From NCBI RefSeq assembly GCF_019393635.1, contig NC_057861.1, positions 86,297,827 through 86,361,826 of the forward strand: DNA of 64,000 nucleotides. The letters run 5' to 3'. Position 1 is the first letter of the stretch. Each line of letters begins with the position of its first letter. Below, piece after piece: positions 43,570 through 54,083 of the stretch. Both the position numbers and the translations under genes were made by a program. A model generated the notes under the pieces. It saw nothing but the letters and a program-made list of their open reading frames with translations. It was not told where the DNA came from and made no database searches. The stretch is from Dromiciops gliroides (taxonomy: Eukaryota > Chordata > Mammalia > Microbiotheria > Microbiotheriidae).

Positions 43570-44160
43570 ATAGGGTTGAGGTGTAGGAGAAATAGACTGG
43601 GGGAGGGGGAAGGGGAGAGATGGTCTGGGGAGAGGTTGTTCATATGAAGGAAACAAGAAAAAAACTTATGGAGGGGAGGGGAAGAGGGGGAAGGAATTGG
43701 GAAGTGATTGAACCTTAATATCATCAGAATTGACTCAAAGAAGGACTAACATACATACTCAAGTGGGTATAGTAATATATTTTGCCCTGAGGGAGGGGAG
43801 GGAGTTAAGGGGGGGGAGGGGAAGGAGGGAAGGGCAGATTCTGGGAGAGAGTAGTAAAAAGCAAAATACTTTCAAGGAAGGTGAAGACGTTCTGCATAAC
43901 GGCACAAGTATGAAATATTGAATTGCTTGATTTCATAGGGAGGGTTGAGGAGAGAGGGAGGAAGAAAATTTGTAACATAGAATTAGCTCAAAGACCTTAA
44001 ACTCATCAGAGTTGGCTCATGGAGGGAATAACATTCACACCCAGTTGGGAGGAGTAATCTATTTAACCTTACAGGAAAGTATGAGGGGAAGAGGATAAGG
44101 AAGGAAGGGTGAAAAAAAGGGAGTGCAGAGTAGGGGAGGGGACAGTCAGAAGTAAAATAC
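43570..44160. repeat. purine-rich HAL1 3' non-coding region
   Basis: GGGGAGGGG-type tracts recur (about 43597-43690, 43790-43850, 44080-44145), with two similar 300-bp halves: ATCATCAGAATTGACTCAAAG at 43720 and CTCATCAGAGTTGGCTCATGG at 44003. This points to an old internal duplication. No coding potential. Confidence 0.6.
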
Positions 44161-44611
44161 TTTTGAGGAGGAATAGTTTAAAAGAAGATGGAAAATAGAG
44201 TAAATATCATGGGAAGGGAATAGGATGGAGGGAAATAGTTATGATGACTTTGCTGGGCTAATACGAAGAAAATTCTTTGTCAAGTTTAAGGTACATTATT
44301 TAGGGTATGATGAACAGGATACTATTAGAAAAACCTGGAAAGACCTACATGAACTGAAGCAGAGTGAAATGCACTGTATACAAAATAACAGCAATAGTGT
44401 AAAATGAAAAAAAAAAACAAAAACAAAAACAAAAGAAAAAGAATTTTAAAAAGAAAAAATGAAATATCTCAGGGAAAACAACTGACCTGGAAAATGGGTG
44501 AAAGAGAAATCACTTAAAAATTATTGAACTACCTGAATGCTATGATCAAAGAAAGAGCATAGGCATCATATTTCAAGTAATTATCAGGGGAAATGGCCCT
44601 GATACTTGTAA

Positions 44612-45085
44612 TGGAATTTATTAATTTGATCATTGACAATGCTATGCTGAGGTTTAGTAAAAATACAGCAATTCAAACCATTAAAGAAGAGAATCCAGCT
44701 TTCCAGACCAGAGTCCAGAATCCAGTTTTTCCAGACCAGAATCCAGACCAGAGTCCAGAATCCAGTTTCCTCCTGATGACATCTTACCACTTCAAGAAGA
44801 CAAGAGAACTCAGAGACTTTATATGTTTTATTAGTTTTTACTATCTCCTTTCTGTTATAATATACACTATCTGTAACATGTACTCTCTGCAGAGGCTCTC
44901 CCTTTGCAAGACTAATGTCAAAGCGTCGGTTCATGAGGACAAAAAAATTGCCCCTCTGGACAAAACTTTCCTCTCTTCCTTTTCTATATTGTTGTTCACA
45001 TATTATTAGTTAGCAATAGTTATTATATTCTTTTTACTGTTCCGTCAAGGAAATATTTTGTTTCTTGAGGAACAAAAGGGGGGAA
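44612..45085 (+). mobile_element. ERV 3' fragment (non-LTR part)
   Basis: Sequence upstream of a retroviral polypurine tract (AAAAGGGGGG, 45074-45083). It includes short tandem repeats of the CCAGACCAGAGTCCAGAAT type at 44695-44765. A 139-codon open frame (44593-45009) spans it, with a hydrophobic segment near its centre. I cannot identify it as an envelope or other product. Treated as non-functional. Confidence 0.5.
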
Positions 45086-45537
45086 TGTGGTAAAAAGTTT
45101 TAACAGTTGGTTAGATAATGGAGAGATGCCAGTTTTTTTTTAGGACCACCCTTTTGGGGAGGAGACCAACAGCATGAGCTACACACACCAGTCTGCCTGC
45201 GACGCACGCCAGATTGCCTGCTGAGCACTCGACTTCCGGGGTGCGAGCTTAAAAGGCAAGGAGAGAACGGAAGTGGGGCTTTTTTTCCTGCTCCGCTGGT
45301 CTCCTGGCTGCGCTGCACAGACAGACGCGGACTGGAGTTTGACTCGGCCCGGCTCTCCGTTAACAGCACGCGCTTGACTCGGTCTCTCTCCCCAAAGGTG
45401 GCCTTCGGTTTTTTGGTGAGTTTTATACAGAATATAGACTAAGCATAGACTTAAGATGATTTGTATTGTATTTCTACTTTCCTATCCTTCTAATCAACAT
45501 CACCTTGTGACTACCATACAATAAAAGGTCTATCTAG
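45086..45537 (+). mobile_element. ERV LTR (family B), ended at its poly(A) site
   Basis: Starts TGTGGTAAAAAG right after the polypurine tract. Has a GC-rich middle and AATAAA at 45520-45525. Sequence stops 12 bp later in a run of 11 A, so the copy ends at an RNA cleavage site, not at an LTR boundary. Confidence 0.75.
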
Positions 45538-45548
45538 AAAAAAAAAAA

Positions 45549-45853
45549 CCCAGCTCCTTTGCTTTTTGAAATATAATATTCCAAGTCCTTCCATCATGTG
45601 ATGTAGAAGCTACTAGATCTTTGTTATCCTGATTGTAGCTCCATGGTATTCAATTTTTTTTTCTTGTTACTTATAGTATTTTCTCCTTAATGTGGGAGCT
45701 TTGAAACTTGGTTATGATATTCCTATGAATTTCATCTTTGGGTCTATATCAGGTGGTGATGGATGGATTTTTTTCTATTTCTATTTTACCTTCTCATTCT
45801 AGAACTTCAGGGCAATGTTCCTTAATGATTTATTGTAATATAATATTTAAATT
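45549..45853 (-). mobile_element. older L1/HAL1 host element, ORF1 (continued)
   Basis: Antisense ORF1: AGAAGCTACTAGATCTTTG and GTAGCTCCATGGTATTC, complementary to the nested ORF1 around 43080-43140. Many stops and indels. Interrupted at AATT by the LTR at 45854-46318. Confidence 0.82.
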
Positions 45854-46318
45854 TGTGATGGGTAAAACTAAATATGTGTGGTCACCTTACTTGTTCCCAG
45901 TGTGGGGGAAGCTAGCTAGGATTTACTTATAAATTAGAAGCTTCAGCAACAGTTTAGGCAATAAGCATTTATTAAAGTATATTAGAAAATAGCAAGGAGA
46001 GAACACATGTCTCTAAAAGAATAGCAGTCTAGCTAAGATCTACATGAGAGAGAGAAAAAGCTGCCTCCACTTTAGTGACCCAGGCAACCTAGAGAAGGAT
46101 CCCAGGTCTCCTCGAGTGGAAGCTCCCTATGGGAAAAGAAGAGGGGCGGTCCCCACACACAGCTCCAAGCTAATTGGCTGGTAGCATTCAAGTCCATTGA
46201 TTGACATGACTTGAAGATGGTCCATGAATTGTGAGGTAACTTCCAAAATCTGAATGGACCTTAGAAAGGTCAACCCATGCTCTCTCATCAGGGGGTCCCT
46301 GGTAATAATATTCTCACA
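45854..46318 (-). mobile_element. solo ERV LTR (family A), copy 2
   Basis: 465 bp, antisense, bounded by TGTGATGGG and ATTCTCACA, with a 4-bp duplication AATT (45850-45853 and 46319-46322). The antisense poly(A) signal (TTTATT) is near 45970. L1 ORF1 resumes on the other side. Confidence 0.85.
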
Positions 46319-46522
46319 AATTCTTTTTTTAATCATAACTTTCAGGTAGTCCAACAATTCTTATATTGTCTCCCATGATCTTTTCTCTGATCAGTTGTTT
46401 TTCTAATGAGATATTTCACATTCTCTTCTATTTTTTCATTCTTTTGATTTTGTTTTATTTTTTTTTCTTGGTGTCTTATAACTGTCATTGGCTTCCTTTT
46501 GCCCCCAATTCTAGTTTTGTTT

Positions 46523-46665
46523 GTTTTTTGCGGGGGGCAATGAGGGTTAAGTGACTTGCCCAGGGTCACACAGCTAGTGTCAAGTTTCTGATGGTCGGAT
46601 TTGAACTCAGGTCCTCCTGGATCCAGGACCTGTGCTCTATCCACTGAGCCACTCAGCTGCCCCCT
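46523..46665 (-). repeat. marsupial CORE-SINE, antisense, nested in L1
   Basis: Lacks the CACTTACTAG doublet (CAGCTAGTGTCAAG). Starts GCGGGGGGCAATGAGG. Confidence 0.92.
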
Positions 46666-46726
46666 AATTAGTTGACTTTTCACTAATTTTTTCCTAATTT
46701 TTGATCAACCTCTCTTACTTGGTTTT

Positions 46727-46871
46727 TTTTTTTGTGGGGACAATGGGCGTTAAGTGACTTGCCCAGGGTCACACAGCTAGTAAGTGTATAAGTGTCTGAG
46801 GCTGGAATTTGAACTCTGGTACTCCTGACTCCAGGGCCGGTGCTCTATCCACTGTGGCACCTAGCTGCCCC
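46727..46871 (-). repeat. marsupial CORE-SINE, antisense, nested in L1
   Basis: T10 tail at left, ACCTAGCTGCCCC end at right. Only about 60 bp of host L1 separates it from the preceding SINE. Confidence 0.93.
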
Positions 46872-47856
46872 ATCTAAGAACTCTTTTTGGGATTGTGACC
46901 ATTTGACATTTTCCTTTAAAATAGGAGAGGCTTTTTTAACTTCACTATCTTCTAAATATGAACCTAGATTTTCTCTATCCCCATAATAGCTTTGCATGGT
47001 GAGGGAGGGTCTTTCTTTTTGGCATTATTATTGTTATTATTATTGTTTTTCTTATTTTTATAGTCAAGTTCTAGTCCCAAGTTGGGGGCAGGGAAGTGAT
47101 GTCTCATGCTTCAAGTTTTTTGTACTACTGTTTTCTAAGACACTTTCTTGAGGGCCTGACCTCCAGCACTCCTCTTTCCTCCTGTGCCATGACTAGGACA
47201 TGCTGTAAACTCAAATGCTCTTGCTCCCTGGGGTCCCTCCTGGTTTGCAAACTCTCTCTGCTCTAGAACTGAAACCAGGGACTGCACACTCCTGCAAGTG
47301 CCCACAACTACCAGGGTTTTTTCTCCCTTACCCGCACTGTGCTCACCAGGATGAGCTTGCTCTTCCTTGTTCACAGCCTGGGACCACCTCTGGTCAGCAC
47401 AACCACATGTGTCATCCAGAGATAGCAGTGCTCCTTCAATCTTCCATACTTGGTGGGTCCAACCCCCCACATTGTCCATGAGATGAAAGTTCTGAAGCCC
47501 AGGCTTCCCCACTCCCACTCCCACCAGTTGTTCCCTGGGCTTATTGTTTGTTGGTTCAGTGGAGACCTAGCCTGTCAAAGTGAGTCAATGGTGGGGAGAG
47601 AAAGCTCCAATCATGGTTTTCATATACAATATTACACATATAATCCTTTTTTTCTATTCTAGTATGTAGACATGTTCATGTTTGTGTGATGGTTGTCAAG
47701 TCAGAATAACAAAATTTTTTTTTAATTTCTTTAAAAAATAAGGAATATAATTAACAAAAGGCATGAAGATAAAAAGCCTGTGCCCCCTATGGGGAACACT
47801 GCATGTTACCATTTGGGTACTTCTTTCTTTTTCCTTTCATATCAATCCTATGTTGC

Positions 47857-47857
<1 letters not shown>

Positions 47858-47907
<50 letters not shown>
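47858..47907. repeat. (TA)n microsatellite
   Basis: TATATA/TACATA run immediately left of an antisense SINE. Confidence 0.9.
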
Positions 47908-47912
47908 CAAAA

Positions 47913-48058
47913 AATTTTTTTTTGCAGGGCAATGAGTGTTAAGTGACTTGCCCAGGGTCACACAGCTAGTAAGTGTCAAGTGTCTGAGGCCAGATTTGAA
48001 CTCAGGTATTCCTGAATCCAGGGCTGGTGCTTTATCTACTATGCCACCTAGCTGCCCC
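47913..48058 (-). repeat. marsupial CORE-SINE, antisense
   Basis: Full-length, inserted in a TA-rich tract; TATATATTTT continues on the right side. Confidence 0.93.
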
Positions 48059-48239
48059 ATATATATTTTAACCTAATTACTTCTGTACAAAACAAACATT
48101 AAAAGAAAATTTAAAAAAATCTTTCCCAAGCCTGAGTTCAAAGATTAGCGATCCTAAAATATTTATTCATTATAAGTGAATAAAAGTTTAATAGTGTCAC
48201 CTGAGGTTGAGTTATAAAAAATAAGAGCTATAATAACAT

Positions 48240-48610
48240 AAGACTGAAATGCAGCTTAGAGGTTATGGAGTTCAAAACCTTCCCTAATAGATTAATCTAC
48301 TCTAGAACATCCCTTAGAAGTTATCATCTAGCTCCTATTTAAATACCTCTAGTGATGGAGAGGGTCATCAACTCATGAGGCAGGCTCTTCCATTTGGGGC
48401 CACTGTAATGGGTGGGTGGTAGTTTTATAGATGTCTTTAATGTTTTATCTCAGTTATTTCTACATCTGATTAAACCAACTTTTATTAAGTAATCAGCTAA
48501 GCAAAAACAAGAGATATGAAATGTTCTTTACCTTTAATCCTCCAACCTCTAACTGCTAGAAGTTCTTTCTTATTGTGAGCCAAGCTCTGCCTACTTCAGG
48601 ATAGAATCTG
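48240..48610 (-). repeat. CR1/L3-lineage LINE relic, antisense
   Basis: CATGAGGCAGGCTCTTCCATTTGG and AGAAGTTCTTTCTTATTGTG, in the same order as the clearer copy at 33885-34640. Confidence 0.5.
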
Positions 48611-48882
48611 GAAGGAGATTTTAAAGATCTATGATCATGTTATATATCAATGTCTTCCATAGCAGGAAAGTGTTCAATAATGATGAGAAGGATGGTTATT
48701 TAGTGAGATAGAATATAATTAAATATTTATATGAGATTATAATATACAAATGACCTAGAATCAGGGGTTAATAATGTTATAAACAAGCTATCTCCACAGC
48801 TGGGCCTATGTGTGAATAGCAATTCACTTAACCCCTGATGACAGCAGGTTAGGAGAAAAAGGAAGGAAAAAAAGGTACAAGA

Positions 48883-48884
<2 letters not shown>

Positions 48885-48978
<94 letters not shown>

Positions 48979-48982
48979 ACAC
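48885..48982. repeat. (TC)n(AC)n compound microsatellite
   Basis: About 28 TC units run directly into about 20 AC units. Spurious Arg/Glu and Cys/Val ORFs arise on the minus strand. Confidence 0.95.
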
Positions 48983-49396
48983 CCTCTTTATTTGAATCCC
49001 ATCTCTGTTCTTTACTAATTGTATTACTATTTGCCAAATAATTCCAAATCAATTTCTTCATTTGTAAAATAGGAATAATAATATTGGATTACCTGCTTCA
49101 CAAGGTTATTGTGAGTAAAAGGGCTTTGCAATAATCTTAAGGCCCTGTGTGAATGTGGGTTGTTATTGGTTATAGTCCAAAGTTTGCATATTTACAAGGA
49201 TAAGGGAGGTTTTTATGAAATTCTTACACTGGGCACTGAATTTCGACTTGTGCCACTCACATCTTGGTATGCATGTGATCATGCAAGAAGAAAGAAGTCA
49301 AGCATTGGACCAAAGAAAGCATAGGAATAGGGTCACTGAAAACCTACAAATCTAAGGAATGTTAGGGTAAGATCATCCATCTGACCCTCTCAATTG

Positions 49397-49528
49397 AGAG
49401 AGAGAGAGAAAGAAAGAAAGAGAAAGAAAGAAAGAAAGGAAGGAAGGAAGGAAGGAAGGAAGGAAGGAAGGAAGGAAGGAAGGAAGGAAGGAAGGAAGGA
49501 AGGAAGGAAGGAAGGAAGGAAGGAAGGC

Positions 49529-49607
<79 letters not shown>

Positions 49608-49700
49608 GAAAGGAAGGAAGGAAGAAAGAGAAAAAAAGGAAGAAGGAAGGAAAGAAGGAAGGAAGGAAAGAAAGAAGGAAAGAAAGAAAGGAAGAAAGGA
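49397..49700. repeat. (GAAA/GGAA)n tetranucleotide tract
   Basis: About 300 bp of pure purine on the plus strand: GAAA block, (GGAA) about 22 units, (GAAA) about 21 units, then mixed. Unbroken low-complexity frames on both strands are artefacts. Confidence 0.96.
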
Positions 49701-49767
49701 CAAGGGAAGGAATTGAGACCCAGAGAGGCCTTGGGCATTTTTTAGGTGAGAGACTATCCAGTAATGG

Positions 49768-50305
49768 TGTGTCGTTTGAAAATATATGGGGGTGCCAACC
49801 TCTGTTCTAGATTTTAGGGAACTTAGCTGGGGTTTCTAATATATTGCTGCTTATGAATTAGAGGCTAAAGCACCAGTCTTTGGCATTAAGAATTTATTAA
49901 ATCATATTAAATGTTAGTAAAGAGAGAGCACGTGGCTCCGAAAGTTCAGAAGCCCTACATTACCTAGGATAGAGAGAGCAAGGGAGCTTCATAGCTGCCT
50001 CCTCCAGCACCCCAGTGAAGAGAGAAAGGGCAGCATGGCTGCCTCCTCCAGTGTCCCAGGCCAAGAGAGTGTGAGAGAGCATAAGTTCTCTGCAGTCTGG
50101 AGGAGAGGTGGTCCTTACCCACTGCTCAAAGCTAATTGGCTAGCATCATTCAAATCTATTGGTTTCCTGGACTTGAGAGTGGTCCATATTAAAATGATCA
50201 GCACGTGCTGAGGTCACAGTCCAGAGGACAGACCCTCTGAGGGGAAAGGCTTTCAGGTAGGTATGGTTTTAAGCTCTATTCAAAGTCCCAAGTCCAACTT
50301 GATTG
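49768..50305 (-). mobile_element. ERV LTR (family A), copy 3, truncated
   Basis: Antisense. Begins TGTGTCGTTTG and contains CTTAGCTGGGGTTTCTAATA. The expected 5' LTR end (CTCACA in this orientation) is missing: it breaks off at GACTCTG and fuses to a SINE that is itself missing its A-tail end. Confidence 0.75.
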
Positions 50306-50420
50306 ACTCTGGGCCCAGGGTCACACAGCTAGTAAGTGTCAAGTGTCTGAGGCTGGATTTGAACTCAGGTCCTCCTGAATCCAGGGCTGGTGCTTTATTC
50401 ACTGCACCACCTAGCTGCCC
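50306..50420 (-). repeat. 3'-truncated CORE-SINE at an LTR junction
   Basis: Starts in mid-core at GCCCAGGGTCACACAG without the A-tail or CAATGAGG part; the head is intact at the right end. The joint with the LTR suggests a deletion. Confidence 0.85.
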
Positions 50421-50424
50421 CATG

Positions 50425-51600
50425 TAACATTCATTTAAAAAAGTGAAAAATAGTATGCTTCGATCTGCATTCAGGTGAGTCTTTTTTTAGAACCTTTGAC
50501 ATTTCATCTCCTGTAGAATAGGACTTGCCCATTGACACTTTACTTAGAGGACAAAAGACAAATTTTGATTGTGTGTGTACAATTATGTAAAACATTGCCA
50601 TATTAGTCATTTTGTATAAGAAAACTTGAATATAAGAAAAAATGAAAGAAAATGAAAAAGCATGCTTCAGTCTGCATCAATATCAATCAATATCAATCGA
50701 TATCAGTTCTTTCTTTGGAGGTGGATAGTATGCTTCATCATTAGGTCTTTGGTATTGTCTTGGATCACTATATTGCTAAGAATATTTATCATTCACAATT
50801 CTTCATCAAGCAATATTGTTGTCACTGTGTATAACATTCTCCTGGTTCTGCTCACTTCACTATACATCAGTTCATACAAGTCTTTCCAGGCCTTTCTGAA
50901 ATCATCCTGCTTGTCATTTCTTATAGCACAATAATATTCCAACATCATCATATATCACAGCTTGTTTAGCCATTCCCCAATTGATGAGCATTCCTCTTAT
51001 TTCCACTTTTTAGACACCACAAAAAGAGCTGCTATAAATATTTTTGTACAAATAGGTCTTTTTTGGGGATGTCTTTGGGATATAAACCTAGAAGTAGTAT
51101 TGCTGGATCAAAGGATATACACAGTTTTATAGCCCTTTGAGCATAATTCCAAATTGCTCTCCAGAATGATTGGATCAGTTCACAACTCTACCAACAATGG
51201 ATGAGTGGCCCAGTTTTCCTACATTCCCTCCAACATTTAATATTTTCCTTTTTTTTTTGTTATATTTGCTACTCTGATAGGTGTGAGGTGATACCTCAGA
51301 GTTGTTTTAATTTTCCTTTCTCTGATCAATAGTAATCTAGAGCATTTTTCCATATGACTATAAATAGCTTTAGTTGTCTGAAACTGCCTGTCATATCCTT
51401 ATGACCATTTATCCAATTGGTGGAATGATTTGTATTTTTATGAATTTGACTCAGTCTCTTAATAGGTGAGACATGAGGCCTTTATCAGAGATACTTGTTG
51501 CAAAAATTCTTTCCTAGTTTTCTGCTTTCCTTATAATCTTGGTTACATTAGTTTTGTTTGCACAAAATATCTTATGCATTTTAAAGCAGTATTACAAGGA
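50425..51600 (-). mobile_element. L1 3' UTR, antisense
   Basis: Same blocks as 39800-41200 and 62432-63260: ATGTAAAACATTGCC, TTCTTTCTTTGGAGGTGGATAG, GCCATTCCCCAATTGATGAG, GGATCAAAGGATATACACAG. Continues into TTAGTTTTGTTTGCAC. No ORF2 core. Confidence 0.78.
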
Positions 51601-51899
51601 ATCCCTAGGCTTCATCAGAATGCCTAAGGACTCCATGACACACAAGAGGTAAGAGCCTAGGAGTAATAGGACTACAACCACCTGTTTGTATTTGGGAGGG
51701 GACAAGGTGGGGCGGTGTGTACTAATACTATGCATGAATGACACAGGTTTGCGGACTCAAGTAGATTTGGACAGGAAAAAAAGAGCACCTTAGGACGAAA
51801 AACGTCAAGGGAGGGTGTGGAGAAAGATACAAGTAACCTGGAAATAGAAGAATGGTTGCTTAGCAGGGTGATAGAATCTTCTCTGATCCTATATTATTC

Positions 51900-52145
51900 T
51901 TGTTAGACTAGACCTACAGTCAAGAAGACCTGAGTTCAAAACCAGGTCTCAGACACTAGCTGTGTGATCCCTGGGCAAGTCATTTAACCTCTGTTTGTTT
52001 CAGTTTCTTTATCTATTAAAAATGATAATAATAATAGCCCCTACCTCCCAAGGTATTGTAAGACTCAAATGAGATAATAATTGTAAAGTGTGCTTAGAAC
52101 AGTGCCCTGGCACATAGCGCAGACCATATAAATGTTAACTCTTAA
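51900..52145 (+). repeat. near full-length MIR
   Basis: Sense order of MIR landmarks: GACCTGAGTTCAAAACC, TAGCTGTGTGATCCCTGGG, AAATGATAATAATAATAGCC, TCAAATGAGATAATAATTG, GTGCCCTGGCACATAGC. Confidence 0.8.
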
Positions 52146-52740
52146 TGTGGTGTCTATTATTGCCTGCATCACAAAGTAAGCCATTAAAAAGTGTCTACAC
52201 AGTATAACAGATATCACTAAATATAGGCTGTGCTGTTCTCCCATGAAGAGAACACTTGGCAGTATCTGTGGAGGAGGATACTTGGTCTGTGGCTGTTTAG
52301 CTAAGGTCTTCGGTGTATGGGGTCAGCTTGGCGGCCATAATTAAGATACAAAGAAGTCTGGAGTGATCAAATTTCAGATCATGACAGTCGCCAGAAGCAA
52401 GAGGTGGGTGATGATTCAAAGGGTCAGTTGCTAGAATAATAAACATGAAAACAATTAAGAACCCAAGACAAGAGGTATGTCCAGGGACCAGAGAAGCAGG
52501 TCCATAATGGAGTGAAGAGGATAGGCAAAAGCATTTATTAATCCGGCCCTCAGGGAGCTCACCTTTTAATGGAGAAGACAACCTAGAAAAAAGAGCAGAA
52601 AAAGGGTGGAGGGAGGTACCCACTTGGAGCCAGGCAGAAAAGTAAGCTGGAAGAAACAGAGCTGATCCTATTTAAAGGTGAACATGATTACATAGCTACT
52701 TCCTCAAGTGAAGGGTGTGAGAAGAAAAGTCCAGGAATAT
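52146..52740. other. spacer, nothing recognised
   Basis: A minus-strand 108-codon open frame (52297-52623) has no recognisable domain and no exon signals. Confidence 0.5.
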
Positions 52741-53480
52741 CATCCAATCCAGTGAAACATTAAAGACCTACTGTATACAGAGCTTGGTGCTGAAGAAGAT
52801 ACAAATATTAAGAAAAGTCATGGTTCCTGCCCTCATTTTATTCAGAATTTAGCAGGCAATATAAACCCATACAGAAAGAACTTATAATGCAGAATAATTA
52901 CAAGTGCATTAAAAAGGATCAAATACAGAATGTGTCACGAGGTCTGAGGGGAAAATGGACATTATTAACTGGGAAGAATCAAAGAAGGGTTCATGAAAGA
53001 GGGGGCCTTTGAGTTGCATTTTTAACTTGTGTAGGAACTTTCCCTGTAAGGAGTGGGAAGGACAATACTCTATTTCCTTTTATTTCTTTTTTCTTTTTTG
53101 TAGGCAATGACTTGCCCAGGGTCACACAGCTAGTAAGTGTCACGTGTCTGAGGCTGGATTTGAACTCAGGTCCTCCTGAATCCAGAGCCATTGCTTTATT
53201 CCACTGTGCCACCTAGCTGCCCAGGACAATACTCTAATACAAGGTATACCTTGTCGAATGAAGTCATAGAGATGAGAATGTGCAGGCTTGTTCCAGGGAC
53301 AGATGTAGCCTAGATGAATTAATAGGTAGATTACGTGAAGTGAAATAGTATGAGAAAAGGTGATAAAGCTAGGATGGTGCCAGATTATGAATGGTTTGGG
53401 ATGCCACACAAAGTCATTCAAACTTAATTGGTTGGGCCTTAGGGAGCCACTAAAGAGCAATGCATTTAGCATTGCACAAA
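52740..53480 (+). repeat. ancient mammalian repeat (unclassified), split by SINE
   Basis: Ordered blocks typical of an old dispersed repeat: GGTTCCTGCCCTCATTTTATTC, then TGGTGCCAGATTATGAATGG and CTTAGGGAGCCACTAAAG. Non-coding. Confidence 0.45.
53073..53222 (-). repeat. marsupial CORE-SINE, antisense
   Basis: Perfect duplication AGGACAATACTCTA (53059-53072 and 53223-53236). Internal deletion removes the TTAAG part of the tail. Confidence 0.93.
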
Positions 53481-53860
53481 GAGTAGTGATTAATGGATCA
53501 ATGTCAGTTTGAAGGGAAATCTCTTGTGGAGTGCCCAGGAATCAGTGCTTGGTTCTGTGCTTATCCATATTTGTATTTATGATTTGAATGAAGGCATAGA
53601 TGGCATGCTTGTCAAGGTTATGGATGGTGAACAGCTGGGAGAGATAATTAATATGTTGAATGACATAGGATGAGCTCAATGTGAATTAACAAAGTGCAGT
53701 GGTAGTAAAAAAAAAAAGACAACAAAAAATAATGCCATGTTAGGCTGTTTGAAAGACATATATTGGTCAGAATGAAGGATGTCAGAGTCCCACCTGATCA
53801 GCCCAAGCTAGAGTACTAAATGGCACATAATAGCAACTTGATAAATGCTTGTCAAGTGAA
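53481..53860 (+). repeat. CR1/L3-lineage relic, sense
   Basis: GATTTGAATGAAGGCATAGATGG and ACAGCTGGGAGAGATAATTAAT. Decayed remains of a LINE coding region. Confidence 0.4.
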
Positions 53861-53934
53861 TTAAATTCACAGAAATCATAATTTTTGAAACAATGAGTTT
53901 AAGAGTGTCTGAAAAACAACAAGATATGAAGAAT

Positions 53935-54083
53935 TCTTTTTTTTTTAGGCAGGGCAATGAAGATTAAGTGACTTGCTCAGGGTCACACAGCTAGTAAGTG
54001 TCAAGTGTCAGAGGTCGGATTTGAACTCAGGTCCTCTTGAATCCAGGGCCAGCGCTTTATCCACCGTGCCACCTAGCTGCCCC
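53935..54083 (-). repeat. marsupial CORE-SINE, antisense
   Basis: T10 at left; right end CCACCTAGCTGCCCC. Confidence 0.93.

Larger units (their letters stand above)
41827..45548 (+). mobile_element. composite HAL1-like retrocopy with 3'-transduced ERV segment
   Basis: One insertion bounded by AAACCCAGCTCC (41815-41826 and 45546-45557) and ending in an A-tail from 45538. Order: 5' UTR-like GC-rich leader (41827-42339), ORF1 (42340-43332), non-coding 3' region without ORF2 (43333-44407), A-rich tail (44408-44460), second ORF1 fragment (about 44455-44610), retrovirus 3' end and LTR (to 45537), poly(A). A SINE relic is at 43470-43552. The lack of any reverse transcriptase makes this a half-L1, mobilised in trans. 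Confidence 0.8.
46323..47580 (-). mobile_element. older L1/HAL1 host element, ORF1 N-term and 5' UTR
   Basis: TCTGATCAGTTGTTTTTC to TGGCTTCCTTTTGCCCCC is antisense ORF1 coiled-coil/RRM sequence. From about 46880 the GC-richer 5' UTR follows, to about 47580. Interrupted by SINEs at 46523-46665 and 46727-46871. The 5' boundary is unclear. Confidence 0.7.

Noticed and set aside
44593..45009. Possible viral envelope tail
   Set aside because: Position before a polypurine tract is suggestive, but no recognisable envelope motif is present. Left as an unassigned ERV fragment.
49362..49810. Open frames of 113-138 codons on both strands
   Set aside because: Pure translation of the GAAA/GGAA tetranucleotide repeat (Arg/Lys/Glu or Phe/Leu/Ser runs). 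No gene.
52297..52623. 108-codon minus-strand frame
   Set aside because: No domain, no exon signals and no nearby gene structure; likely chance.
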